Numbered from the stretch's first letter, positions 1 to 5,503 are shown. The stretch is DNA of 5,765 nt from Pseudomonadota bacterium (GCA_021823875.1 JAKAMD010000234.1:1-5765), one strand, 5' to 3'. The notes: a model not told the origin generated them from the letters alone. Program-made: numbers and translations.

Positions 1-661
1 TGAAGGTCGACGGGTCTTCCGGATTGAAGGTCTTGCCTTCGATCGGGTAGCGCAAGTGCCAGAGGTGACCCTTGGTCTCGACCTGCACCACTTCCAGGTC
101 GGAAATGGCGGTGAGCAGCTTGGGGTCCCAGTTGACCAGCCGCTTGTCCTTGTAGATGAGCCCCGCCCGATAAAGCTCCACAAAAACTTTAAGAACCGCC
201 TTGGACAGCCCCTCGTCCATGGTGAATCGCTCGCGCGACCAGTCGCAGGAGGCGCCCAGGCGCTTGAGCTGGTTGACGATGGTGCCGCCCGATTCGGCCT
301 TCCATTCCCACACGCGCTTAAGGAAGGCTTCGCGGCCCATGTCGCGGCGGCCGGGTTCCTTGCGCTCCGCCAACTGCCTTTCGACCACCATCTGCGTCGC
401 GATGCCGGCATGGTCGGTGCCCGGCTGCCAGAGCACGTCCTTGCCGCGCATGCGCTCGAAGCGGCAGAGGATGTCCTGCAGCGTGTTGTTGAGCGCGTGG
501 CCCATATGCAGCGAGCCGGTCACGTTGGGCGGCGGGATGACGATGGAATAGGGCGCGGCGCCGGCGCGCTCGGGCCGGCCGGCGCGGAAGGCGCCCGCCT
601 CTTCCCAGGCCCGGTAGATGCGGCCTTCGACTTCGGAGGGCTGATAGGTCTTGTCGATCAT
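1..661 (-). CDS. valS: Valyl-tRNA synthetase, N-terminal 220 residues (truncated by window edge)
   Basis: This class I aminoacyl-tRNA synthetase attaches valine to tRNA-Val in the cytoplasm and edits mischarged threonine. The ATG at 661 opens MIDKTYQPSEVEGRIYRAWE, a standard ValRS start. The catalytic Rossmann fold is recognisable from PPPNVTGSLHMGH, whose HMGH (residues 52-55) is the HIGH ATP-binding signature, and from GTDHAGIATQ (81-90). LVNWDPKLLTAISDLEV (175-191) leads into the CP1 editing insertion, where the window stops after residue 220. The family is usually 900 residues or more, so about three quarters, including the KMSKS loop, lie to the left. No strong Shine-Dalgarno is visible before the ATG. 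It is divergent from the MFS gene across 58 bp and, apart from that gene, follows popZ on the same strand. The reading frame is intact throughout. Identification is secure. Confidence 0.97.
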   Translation of the reverse strand, partial: MIDKTYQPSEVEGRIYRAWEEAGAFRAGRPERAGAAPYSIVIPPPNVTGSLHMGHALNNTLQDILCRFERMRGKDVLWQPGTDHAGIATQMVVERQLAERKEPGRRDMGREAFLKRVWEWKAESGGTIVNQLKRLGASCDWSRERFTMDEGLSKAVLKVFVELYRAGLIYKDKRLVNWDPKLLTAISDLEVVQVETKGHLWHLRYPIEGKTFNPEDPSTF

Positions 662-689
662 TGTCGTTTGCTTGTCTGTGGTTGCGGGG

Positions 690-718
690 TAGAAAGCCCG
701 CCATCCCTCCGGAGTCAA
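690..718 (-). promoter_or_regulatory. Candidate valS promoter
   Basis: Read on the minus strand, TTGACT (718-713) matches the -35 consensus at five of six positions. It is followed by a 17-bp spacer and a poor -10 candidate, TTTCTA (695-690). The leader to the valS ATG would be about 20 nt. The -35 element overlaps the ribosome binding site of the divergent MFS gene. The -35 match and spacing support the call, and the weak -10 counts against it. Confidence 0.35.
711..714 (+). promoter_or_regulatory. Ribosome binding site fixing the GTG start of the MFS gene
   Basis: GGAG lies five bases before the GTG at 720. No comparably placed site precedes a nearby ATG; the next in-frame ATG, at 783, would delete the start of the first membrane helix. 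This decides the GTG start. Confidence 0.6.
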
Positions 719-719
719 C

Positions 720-1925
720 GTGTCCGCCACCCCCCTCGCATCCAGGTCCGCCGACCGCGCCCTCACCCGCGCCATCCTGCTGATGTCGCTGACCGCCTTC
801 GCGAGCGGCGCCAGCCTGCGGGTGTCCGACCCCCTGTTGCCGCAGGTAGCGGCCGATTTTCACACCAGCCTGGGCGCGGCCTCCTCCATCGTGACCGCCT
901 ATGCGGTGCCTTATGGCCTGACCCAGGCTTTCGGCGGCGTGATCGGCGACCGGCTCGGCAAGTGCCAGGCGGTGGCGCTCGCCTGTGCGCTCTCCTGCGT
1001 GCTGGTGCTGTTGTGCGCGGCGGCGCAGACGCTGCCGCAGCTCGCGCTCGCCCGCTTCATCAGCGCGCCCGGCGCCGCCATCATCGTGCCGCTCGGCATG
1101 GCCTATGTCGGCGACGTGGTGCCCTATGAGCGGCGCCAGCCGGTGCTGGCACGTTTTCTCGTCGGACAGATGCTCGGCATGATCTCCGGCCAGATCGCCG
1201 GCGGCATCATTGGCGATCATTTCGGCTGGCGCACGGTGTTCGTCGTGCTCGCCGGCGTCTTCGCCTTCGCCGCGCTCGCGCTCGCCAGCCAGTTCCGCGG
1301 CAATCCCTGGGTGAAGCCGGTGCCCCATGCCGGCGGCGTGCGCCCTCGCCTGCTGGCGAGCTACCGCACCATGCTGTCGACGCCCTGGCCGCGCTTCGTG
1401 CTGATCGCGGTGTTCCTCGACGGCGCCGTCTTCTTCGGCGGCTTCACTTACGTCGCGGCCAGTTTGCGCGCCCGCTTCGACCTGTCGTTCTCGACCATCG
1501 GTCTCATTATCGCGGCCTCCAGCATCGGCAGCATGATCTACGCGGGCACGGTCCACCGGCTGGTGCGCGCCATCGGCGAACACGGATTGGCGATTGGCGG
1601 TGGCCTTGTGGGGATGCTTGGCTTTCTGTTGCTGGCCGGCGTGCCGCATTGGCAGACGGCGCCGTTGGCCTGCCTGTTGCTCGGCTTCGGCTATTACATG
1701 GTGCACAACACGCTACAGACCAACGCCACGCAGATGCTGCCGGAAGCGCGCGCCATGGCCTTGGCGGGCTTCTCTTCCGGCCTGTTCCTCGGCCAGAGCG
1801 CCGGCGTCGCGCTCGCCGCGCTGATCGTCGATCACGCCGGCACGGTGCCGGTGTTCGCATTGATGGGCGTGTTGTGGCCAGTGCTCGGCCTGTGGGTCTG
1901 GATGAATATCAAGGCGCGCGGTTAG
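720..1925 (+). CDS. MFS transporter, DHA1-like drug/metabolite:H+ antiporter type
   Basis: This is an inner-membrane major facilitator protein of 401 residues, the usual length for a 12-helix member. Hydrophobic segments fill most of the sequence, in two halves joined by a polar loop around residues 190-215 (NPWVKPVPHAGGVRPR). Motif A is seen after the second helix as GGVIGDRLGK (72-81), with Asp77 and Arg78. Arg112 in ARFISAPG sits where motif B has its arginine. The motif C region, GQMLGMISGQIAGG (149-162), has Gln158 where antiporters usually carry the proline of GPxxGG. The substrate cannot be told from sequence; export of a small molecule is the family expectation. The GTG start is chosen for its GGAG site. 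The gene stands alone on the plus strand, divergent from valS and convergent with popZ, inside a cluster otherwise encoded on the minus strand. No obvious promoter fits in the 58-bp gap, so its promoter may lie within valS. Confidence 0.9.
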   Translation: MSATPLASRSADRALTRAILLMSLTAFASGASLRVSDPLLPQVAADFHTSLGAASSIVTAYAVPYGLTQAFGGVIGDRLGKCQAVALACALSCVLVLLCAAAQTLPQLALARFISAPGAAIIVPLGMAYVGDVVPYERRQPVLARFLVGQMLGMISGQIAGGIIGDHFGWRTVFVVLAGVFAFAALALASQFRGNPWVKPVPHAGGVRPRLLASYRTMLSTPWPRFVLIAVFLDGAVFFGGFTYVAASLRARFDLSFSTIGLIIAASSIGSMIYAGTVHRLVRAIGEHGLAIGGGLVGMLGFLLLAGVPHWQTAPLACLLLGFGYYMVHNTLQTNATQMLPEARAMALAGFSSGLFLGQSAGVALAALIVDHAGTVPVFALMGVLWPVLGLWVWMNIKARG

Positions 1926-1934
1926 AGCGTTTTC

Positions 1935-1955
1935 CGTTTGCGTCCGGGGCAAACG
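1935..1955. repeat. Hairpin 1 in the convergent gap
   Basis: CGTTTGC (1935-1941) and GCAAACG (1949-1955) form a perfect 7-bp stem with a 7-nt loop, nine bases after the MFS stop codon. It could end or stabilise the MFS transcript, but no T-run follows. The preceding GAGCGTTTTCC text resembles dispersed intergenic repeats I recall from rhizobial genomes; this is not verified. Confidence 0.5.
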
Positions 1956-1962
1956 CCATTCA

Positions 1963-1980
1963 TTCCCGCGCAAGCGGGAA
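1963..1980. repeat. Hairpin 2: GNRA-capped inverted repeat
   Basis: TTCCCGC (1963-1969) pairs perfectly with GCGGGAA (1974-1980) around the loop GCAA, a GNRA-type tetraloop. The element is compact and self-contained and lies midway between two convergent genes, like the small palindromic repeats scattered through many GC-rich genomes. It has the same form on both strands, so it could act on either transcript. No T-run follows on either strand, so a classical intrinsic terminator is not shown. Confidence 0.6.
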
Positions 1981-2006
1981 CGAACGGACAATTTCTTTCA
2001 ACCGGA

Positions 2007-2022
2007 ATCCGCGCCAGCGGGT
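2007..2022. repeat. Hairpin 3: diverged relative of hairpin 2
   Basis: CCGC (2009-2012) and GCGG (2017-2020) pair around GCCA. One T·G and one A-T pair can extend the stem to 2007-2022. The core CCGCGCCAGCGGG matches the core of hairpin 2 at 12 of 13 bases, so the two may be copies of one repeat family. Confidence 0.4.
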
Positions 2023-2024
2023 GA

Positions 2025-2041
2025 GCGCTGTTTATCAGCGC
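2025..2041 (-). terminator. Inverted repeat over the popZ stop codon
   Basis: GCGCTG (2025-2030) and CAGCGC (2036-2041) form a perfect 6-bp stem with a 5-nt loop. The repeat includes the popZ stop codon (2035-2037). No U-tract follows on the minus strand, so it is better seen as a 3'-end stabilising or weak terminating structure than as a proven terminator. Confidence 0.35.
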
Positions 2042-2748
2042 CCGCGCGAGACCCGCTCGATCTCCGACCGCACGATGCGCTCGACCATGCCCGGCAGATT
2101 GTCGTCGAGCCAGCCCTTGAGCATCGGCCGCAGCATTTCCTTCACCAGGTCCTCGAGCGTGCGCGCGTTGTTGCCGAGCACGGTATGCGCCAGCGAATTG
2201 AACGCGCGGTCGACCGCGGCAGCCGTCGAGGCCGAGATCAGCGCGGGATCGGGCGTGGCGGGCGGCGCGTATTGGCGCGGCGGCTCTTCTATCATGCGCA
2301 GCACCGGCTCCGGCGGCGGCGGAACCGGTTCCGGCGCCCGGTCGGTGAAGACCACGTCGGCCGCGGCATCGATGGTTCGGAAGCTCGGCACCGGGCTGGG
2401 CGCTGGCGGAGCCGCCATGGCCTCGGTCAGATCGAGCACTTCGGGCGCCGGCGGCTCCGGTGGAAGTTCCTCGGCTACCGCCGCGACATTGAAATCCGCC
2501 AACATGGCATCGACCTCTTCCTGGCTGTTGCCAGCCGGTGGCGGCGGTGCGGGCGGGGCTGGCGGCGGGGGCGGCTCGACAACCGCAGCCGGCGGCGGCG
2601 GAGGTGGTGGCGCCACCGCGACCGCCGGCTTGGGCGGCGCCGGTTTCGGCGGCGCAGGCTTATTGGCGTCGTCGTCGGCGATGATGCGTCGGATGGAGGC
2701 CAGAATTTCCTCCATGGAGGGCTCTTGGGCCTTCGCCGGTTGGCTCAT
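2035..2748 (-). CDS. popZ: Polar organizing protein PopZ (DUF2497 family)
   Basis: PopZ assembles into a condensate at the cell pole, tethers the chromosomal centromere complex and recruits cell-cycle proteins. The 237-residue product has the family layout. An N-terminal partner-binding helix, SMEEILASIRRIIADDD (11-27), is followed by a long low-complexity linker (about 30-166) and a C-terminal helical oligomerisation region starting near residue 168 and ending PMLKGWLDDNLPGMVERIV (208-226). The linker is dominated by proline, with runs of seven, five and four and a KPAPP repeat. It carries two ordered-looking islands, SQEEVDAMLADF (75-86) and EVLDLTEAM (103-111). The ATG at 2748 is preferred to a GTG at 2787 because the conserved N-terminus starts there and GGGAA lies seven bases upstream. 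The Caulobacter protein is shorter; rhizobial forms are longer. The gene sits between tolC and valS, as I recall for this order. Confidence 0.93.
   Translation of the reverse strand: MSQPAKAQEPSMEEILASIRRIIADDDANKPAPPKPAPPKPAVAVAPPPPPPPAAVVEPPPPPAPPAPPPPAGNSQEEVDAMLADFNVAAVAEELPPEPPAPEVLDLTEAMAAPPAPSPVPSFRTIDAAADVVFTDRAPEPVPPPPEPVLRMIEEPPRQYAPPATPDPALISASTAAAVDRAFNSLAHTVLGNNARTLEDLVKEMLRPMLKGWLDDNLPGMVERIVRSEIERVSRGR
2536..2658 (-). repeat. Low-complexity proline tract inside popZ
   Basis: On the minus strand this stretch encodes residues 31-71, almost entirely Pro and Ala with a few Lys, Val and Glu. On the plus strand it reads as runs of GGC/GGT, which opens long glycine- or arginine-rich frames that are not genes. 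Such tracts change length easily by slippage. Confidence 0.8.
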
Positions 2749-2789
2749 AGCGTTATTCCCGACCGCAGCGTTCTTGACGTAGCGCACGG

Positions 2790-2807
2790 TGAACGCACCA
2801 CCGTTCA
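2790..2807 (-). other. Hairpin in the popZ leader
   Basis: TGAACG (2790-2795) and CGTTCA (2802-2807) are perfect inverted repeats around a 6-nt loop, about 40 bases upstream of the popZ start. It could be an mRNA leader hairpin or a dyad operator site. The function is unknown. Confidence 0.4.
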
Positions 2808-2835
2808 GCGGAGATGCGAATCGTCGCTTCTACTG

Positions 2836-2864
2836 TTTATACGCCAGAGCGGTAGGACTGTGGC
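2836..2864 (-). promoter_or_regulatory. Candidate popZ promoter
   Basis: On the minus strand TATAAA (2841-2836) is a good -10 element. A weak -35, GCCACA (2864-2859), lies 17 bp away and matches the consensus at three positions. The leader would be roughly 80 nt and would include the hairpin at 2790-2807. The 16-bp tandem repeat lies about 25 bp upstream of the -35, where an activator could bind and compensate for the weak element. Confidence 0.35.
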
Positions 2865-2889
2865 AGGCGGAAAACCGCGACAGGACAAT

Positions 2890-2921
2890 TGCCTGTGGAC
2901 ACAAATGCCTGTGGGCACAAA
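2890..2921. repeat. Tandem 16-bp direct repeat upstream of popZ
   Basis: TGCCTGTGGACACAAA (2890-2905) is followed immediately by TGCCTGTGGGCACAAA (2906-2921), identical at 15 of 16 bases. Each copy contains the dyad TGTG-NN-CACA. The repeat lies between the tolC stop and the candidate popZ promoter, in noncoding DNA. A pair of binding sites for a regulator is the natural reading. On the minus strand the cores TGTCCACA/TGCCCACA only loosely resemble a DnaA box. Confidence 0.75.
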
Positions 2922-2958
2922 CCGCGGCTGAGCACAAGGCCCGGCGCGCGCGGAACGC

Positions 2959-4368
2959 TCAGCGGCCGTCCGGGGTGCGCACACCGGCCCAGCTATCGCG
3001 CACCTGCTGGTAATGCACCGTCGGATTATAGGGCGCCACGTGCAGGCCGAGCACTTGCGGCGACAGCCGGCCGACCGCCGCCAGCAGCGTATAGGAGGCG
3101 ACCACGCGATCGTGCTGGGCGGTCACCACCGCCACCCGCGCGTTCACCAGCGTCTGCTGTGCATTGAGCACGTCGAGCGTTGTGCGCTGGCCGACGCGAG
3201 CCTCCTCGCGCACGCCGTTGAGCGCGATCTCAGCTGCCTGCACCTGGGCATTGGTCGCCTCGATATTGGCTTTGGCCGCATCGAGCTGGCCCCAGGACTT
3301 CACCACGTTCTGCCGCACCGAATCGCGCGCGGTGTCGAGATCGAGCCGCCGCTGGCCGAGCGTCTCCTTGGCCTGGCGGATGAGGGAGTATTCCGAGCCG
3401 CCCTGGTAGATCGGCACGCTGAGGGTACCGAGCACCGAGGCGCTGTAGCTTTCCATCACGCTCAGGCTTTGCGTGCTCAGCCAGTTCTTGGTGTAATTGC
3501 CCTGCACCGAAACGGTCGGATAGAGCGCACCTTCCGCCACCTTCACCGCGTCGAGTGCCGCATCGACATTGTACTGTGCGGAGGTCACCGCAGGATTGAT
3601 CGCGATCCCTGTCGAGATGGCAGTCGGCAGCGTATGCGGCGAGAAGCGGTCGACCGGCATGCCCGGGGCAAGCTTGCCCGGATTGCTGCCGATCACCTGA
3701 CGATAGGTGGCGACCGAGGCCGTGTAATTGGCTTGCGCCGTCAGGACCGAGGAGCGCCCGGCAGCCAGACTCGATTCGGCCTGCGCCACGTCGGTGCGCG
3801 TGACCTCGCCGACATTGAAGCGGTCGGTGGTCTGGCGCAGCTGCTCGCGCAGCACTTCCACGTTGCGGCGCTGCAGATCGAGGATCGCGCTGTCACGCAG
3901 CAGGTTCATATAGGCAGTCGCTGCGTTGAGCAGCACGGTCTGTTCGGCGTTGAACAGGCCCGCGCGCGCAGCCAGCACTTGCGCTTCCGCCTGCCGCGTC
4001 TTGTTGGCGGTCTGGAAACCGTTGAACAGGGTCTGCGAGGCGGTGACGCCGGCCGAGAACGGCGAATTATAGCCGCTCATCGTGTTATAGATCGCCGAGT
4101 CAGGCCCCGTGGGCGTCTTGCTGGTCGTGGAACTCGACACTTCGCCTCCCGTGGCGGTGATCGAGACTCTCGGCCGGTAGCCGGAAAGCGCCTGCGGCAC
4201 GGATTCGTCGGTGACGCGCACCGCTGCGCGCTGGGCGTTGAGCGAGGGATTGTTGCGATAGGCTTGAACGAGCGCCGATTCCAGCGTGTCGGCACGCGCA
4301 GCCGGCGCAACGAGGATGACCCCGAGCGCAACGGCACTCGCCCACGACTGAAGACCGACTCGCGTCAT
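2959..4368 (-). CDS. tolC: TolC-family outer membrane efflux channel
   Basis: TolC forms a trimeric outer-membrane barrel and periplasmic tunnel that docks with tripartite efflux pumps and type I secretion systems. The 469-residue product starts with a signal peptide: Arg3, a hydrophobic core (about 10-22) and a likely cleavage after ARA (residue 26). Two outer membrane efflux repeats follow, about 28-225 and 245-440. The internal duplication is visible: FNVGEVTRTDVAQAESSL (184-201) aligns with ARVGQRTTLDVLNAQQTL (390-407), 206 residues apart. Barrel-type segments occur near GYRPRVSITATGG (63-75) and PTVSVQGNYTKNW; long helices such as 119-181 build the tunnel. The length fits the family. The ATG at 4368 is the only start that keeps the signal peptide; AAGGGG lies 11 bases upstream, rather far. 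The gene follows pcm by 169 bp and precedes popZ by 210 bp. No T-rich terminator is seen after its stop. Confidence 0.96.
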   Translation of the reverse strand: MTRVGLQSWASAVALGVILVAPAARADTLESALVQAYRNNPSLNAQRAAVRVTDESVPQALSGYRPRVSITATGGEVSSSTTSKTPTGPDSAIYNTMSGYNSPFSAGVTASQTLFNGFQTANKTRQAEAQVLAARAGLFNAEQTVLLNAATAYMNLLRDSAILDLQRRNVEVLREQLRQTTDRFNVGEVTRTDVAQAESSLAAGRSSVLTAQANYTASVATYRQVIGSNPGKLAPGMPVDRFSPHTLPTAISTGIAINPAVTSAQYNVDAALDAVKVAEGALYPTVSVQGNYTKNWLSTQSLSVMESYSASVLGTLSVPIYQGGSEYSLIRQAKETLGQRRLDLDTARDSVRQNVVKSWGQLDAAKANIEATNAQVQAAEIALNGVREEARVGQRTTLDVLNAQQTLVNARVAVVTAQHDRVVASYTLLAAVGRLSPQVLGLHVAPYNPTVHYQQVRDSWAGVRTPDGR

Positions 4369-4393
4369 TCTGTGCGCAACCCCTTATGCCACC

Positions 4394-4410
4394 GTCGTTA
4401 TCTCAACGAC
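4394..4410 (-). promoter_or_regulatory. Dyad/hairpin in the tolC leader
   Basis: GTCGTT (4394-4399) and AACGAC (4405-4410) are perfect 6-bp inverted repeats with a 5-nt spacer, 25 bp upstream of the tolC ATG and just ahead of AAGGGG. It may be an operator for a dimeric repressor or an RNA hairpin affecting translation. Position and symmetry are seen; the role is inferred. Confidence 0.4.
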
Positions 4411-4460
4411 CGCCGAACCATGACAGCCTGCTGGAAACCATAGGCGCCCCTGTTGGCGCT

Positions 4461-4490
4461 TAAAAGCCCCGGCGGAACAATGATGTGCAA
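4461..4490 (-). promoter_or_regulatory. Weak candidate tolC promoter
   Basis: On the minus strand TTGCAC (4490-4485) is a reasonable -35 element, followed by an 18-bp spacer and a poor -10, CTTTTA (4466-4461). The leader would be about 85 nt and would contain the dyad at 4394-4410. The 169-bp gap after pcm makes a separate tolC promoter plausible, but these boxes alone are weak evidence. Confidence 0.25.
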
Positions 4491-4537
4491 AATGACACCC
4501 GGCTGGGGATTCCGCGCCACGCTTTATGCCGTCTTGG

Positions 4538-5188
4538 TCAGAAAGCGAACTCCAGCGGCTTTTCGAAGCCCGGGAGGACGCCGGCGGCGGCATCGAAGAC
4601 CGCCCGCGTTCCGATATCCTCGCCGCTGCGACGATAGACCGTAGCCTTGGCTCCGGGACCTGCGCCTTCAACACAGACCAGCCGGCCGCCAACCGCAAGC
4701 TGCTGAAGCAGCGCGGGCGGCACGACTTCGGCGGCTCCCTCCAGCAGAATCACATCGTACGGGGCGCCGGACGGCCAGCCCGCAGCCAGCGGCCCGGTCA
4801 CCACACTGACCTTAGCGTCGCCGGCAAGCGCCGTCTTCGCGGTCTGGGCGAGCCCCTGATCTTGCTCGAGCGCCACCACCTGGGCTGCGATTCGGGCGAG
4901 CACGGCCGCGCCGTAGCCGGTGGCGCAGCCGATATCGAGCACCTTGTCGGTGTTGGTGACTTCCGCGGCCTGGATCATTTTGGCCAGCACCATCGGCTTG
5001 AGCAGGTTGCGGCCGGCGACTCCGGTCGGAGGAGCCATGTCGAGATAGGCGATGCCGGCAAAGGCGGGCGGCAGAAAGCGCTCGCGCGGCTCCTCATCCA
5101 TCGCAGTGAGGATGCGGAGATCCGTGACATCGGTGGTGCGGAGCTGTCCATCCACCATATGGCGGCGGGCGGCGGCGAAGTCGGTCAT
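4538..5188 (-). CDS. pcm: Protein-L-isoaspartate O-methyltransferase family protein, divergent active site
   Basis: True Pcm enzymes use S-adenosylmethionine to methylate isoaspartyl residues in damaged proteins. This 216-residue cytosolic protein has the family's N-terminal pattern (RRHMVDGQLR, 8-17; RERFLPPAFAGIAYLD, 35-50) and the SAM-binding motif I, VLDIGCATGYGAAVLA (83-98). An acidic residue at the end of strand 2 (ALEQD, 106-110) would contact the ribose. PYDVILLEGAAE and PALLQQLAVGGRL match the later methyltransferase strands. The substrate loop that reads GQTISQP in canonical enzymes is GRNLLKP here (59-65), so the conserved Thr and Ser are absent. Isoaspartyl repair is therefore doubtful, although the family placement is good. 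The ATG at 5188 is preferred to an upstream start at 5260 because GAGG lies six bases before it and MTDFAAARRHMVDGQLR is the usual start. The gene lies upstream of tolC and is divergent from tRNA-Cys. Confidence 0.88.
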   Translation of the reverse strand: MTDFAAARRHMVDGQLRTTDVTDLRILTAMDEEPRERFLPPAFAGIAYLDMAPPTGVAGRNLLKPMVLAKMIQAAEVTNTDKVLDIGCATGYGAAVLARIAAQVVALEQDQGLAQTAKTALAGDAKVSVVTGPLAAGWPSGAPYDVILLEGAAEVVPPALLQQLAVGGRLVCVEGAGPGAKATVYRRSGEDIGTRAVFDAAAGVLPGFEKPLEFAF

Positions 5189-5266
5189 CACGAGCCTCGC
5201 GGAGTTTGACAATGCGCGGCTTTTTCTGCGGCAAGCTCGATCAAAAGGCAAGTCAGCCAAGCGCCG

Positions 5267-5293
5267 TTGTGGAGCAGCCCAGGCTCCTATATA
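5267..5293 (+). promoter_or_regulatory. Candidate tRNA-Cys promoter
   Basis: TATATA (5288-5293), within CCTATATAGG, is a strong -10 candidate and matches the CTATAT form common in alphaproteobacteria. The -35 is poor; TTGTGG (5267-5272) lies 15 bp upstream. Initiation near 5300 would give a leader of about 40 nt before the tRNA. The -10 is a perfect 10-bp palindrome, so opposite-strand use towards pcm was considered, but no -35 fits on that side. Confidence 0.45.
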
Positions 5294-5309
5294 GGCATGG
5301 GTCGGAATG

Positions 5310-5329
5310 CGCTCCCCTTCGGGGAAGCG
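5310..5329 (+). other. UUCG-type hairpin in the tRNA-Cys leader
   Basis: CGCT (5310-5313) and AGCG (5326-5329) flank CCCC/GGGA, giving a stem capped by C(TTCG)G with one C·A mismatch. The hairpin ends 10 bases before the tRNA. It could be a 5'-leader structure of the precursor, affecting RNase P processing or transcription. No T-run follows, so termination is unlikely. Confidence 0.45.
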
Positions 5330-5339
5330 GATCCCTCAA

Positions 5340-5413
5340 GGCCACGTGGCGGAGTGGTTACGCACCGGTCTGCAAAACCGGGTACACCAGTTCAATTCTG
5401 GTCGTGGCCTCCA
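5340..5413 (+). tRNA. tRNA-Cys(GCA)
   Basis: The cloverleaf is complete. The acceptor stem is GGCCACG (5340-5346) with CGTGGCC (5403-5409). The D stem is three pairs, GCG with CGC. The anticodon stem CCGGT/ACCGG encloses loop CTGCAAA, with anticodon GCA at 5372-5374. The T arm is ACCAG-TTCAATT-CTGGT. The discriminator base is T (5410), the identity base of cysteine tRNAs, and CCA is encoded at 5411-5413. Confidence 0.98.
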
Positions 5414-5503
5414 CCCCCCTGCCCCTACGGCACTTCGTTCGGCATGCCAGCGTTGCGGCGCGGGGCATGTCCACTGAAATTGCAGTGAAGGCGGATCTAC
5501 CCT

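Noticed and set aside
56..1129. Long plus-strand open frame crossing valS and the start of the MFS gene
   Set aside because: It lies antisense to recognisable ValRS sequence and out of frame with the MFS gene. Its product is arginine/alanine-rich with no family signature, as expected in GC-rich DNA.
318..1706. Long minus-strand open frame opposite the MFS gene
   Set aside because: Histidine-, arginine- and glutamine-rich translation with no recognisable domain; it is the mirror of the transporter codons and overlaps valS in another frame.
2890..2921. DnaA boxes in the tandem repeat (minus strand)
   Set aside because: The best copy differs from TTATCCACA at two positions and the other at three; no AT-rich unwinding region is near, so an origin is not supported.
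1649..2931. Plus-strand frames opposite popZ, glycine- or arginine-rich
   Set aside because: They are produced by the complement of the PopZ proline codons and have no domain or ribosome binding site.
3013..4443. Plus-strand open frame covering all of tolC
   Set aside because: Antisense shadow; the minus-strand frame has a signal peptide and both TolC repeats, whereas this one is a histidine/arginine-rich translation.
4442..4461. Hairpin AGGCGCC/GGCGCTT between pcm and tolC as a pcm terminator
   Set aside because: The stem is intact only over five to seven pairs, no U-tract follows on the minus strand, and it overlaps the possible tolC -10. Not supported as a terminator.
4526..5209. Plus-strand open frame opposite pcm
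   Set aside because: Antisense to a clear methyltransferase motif I; no family similarity in its own translation.
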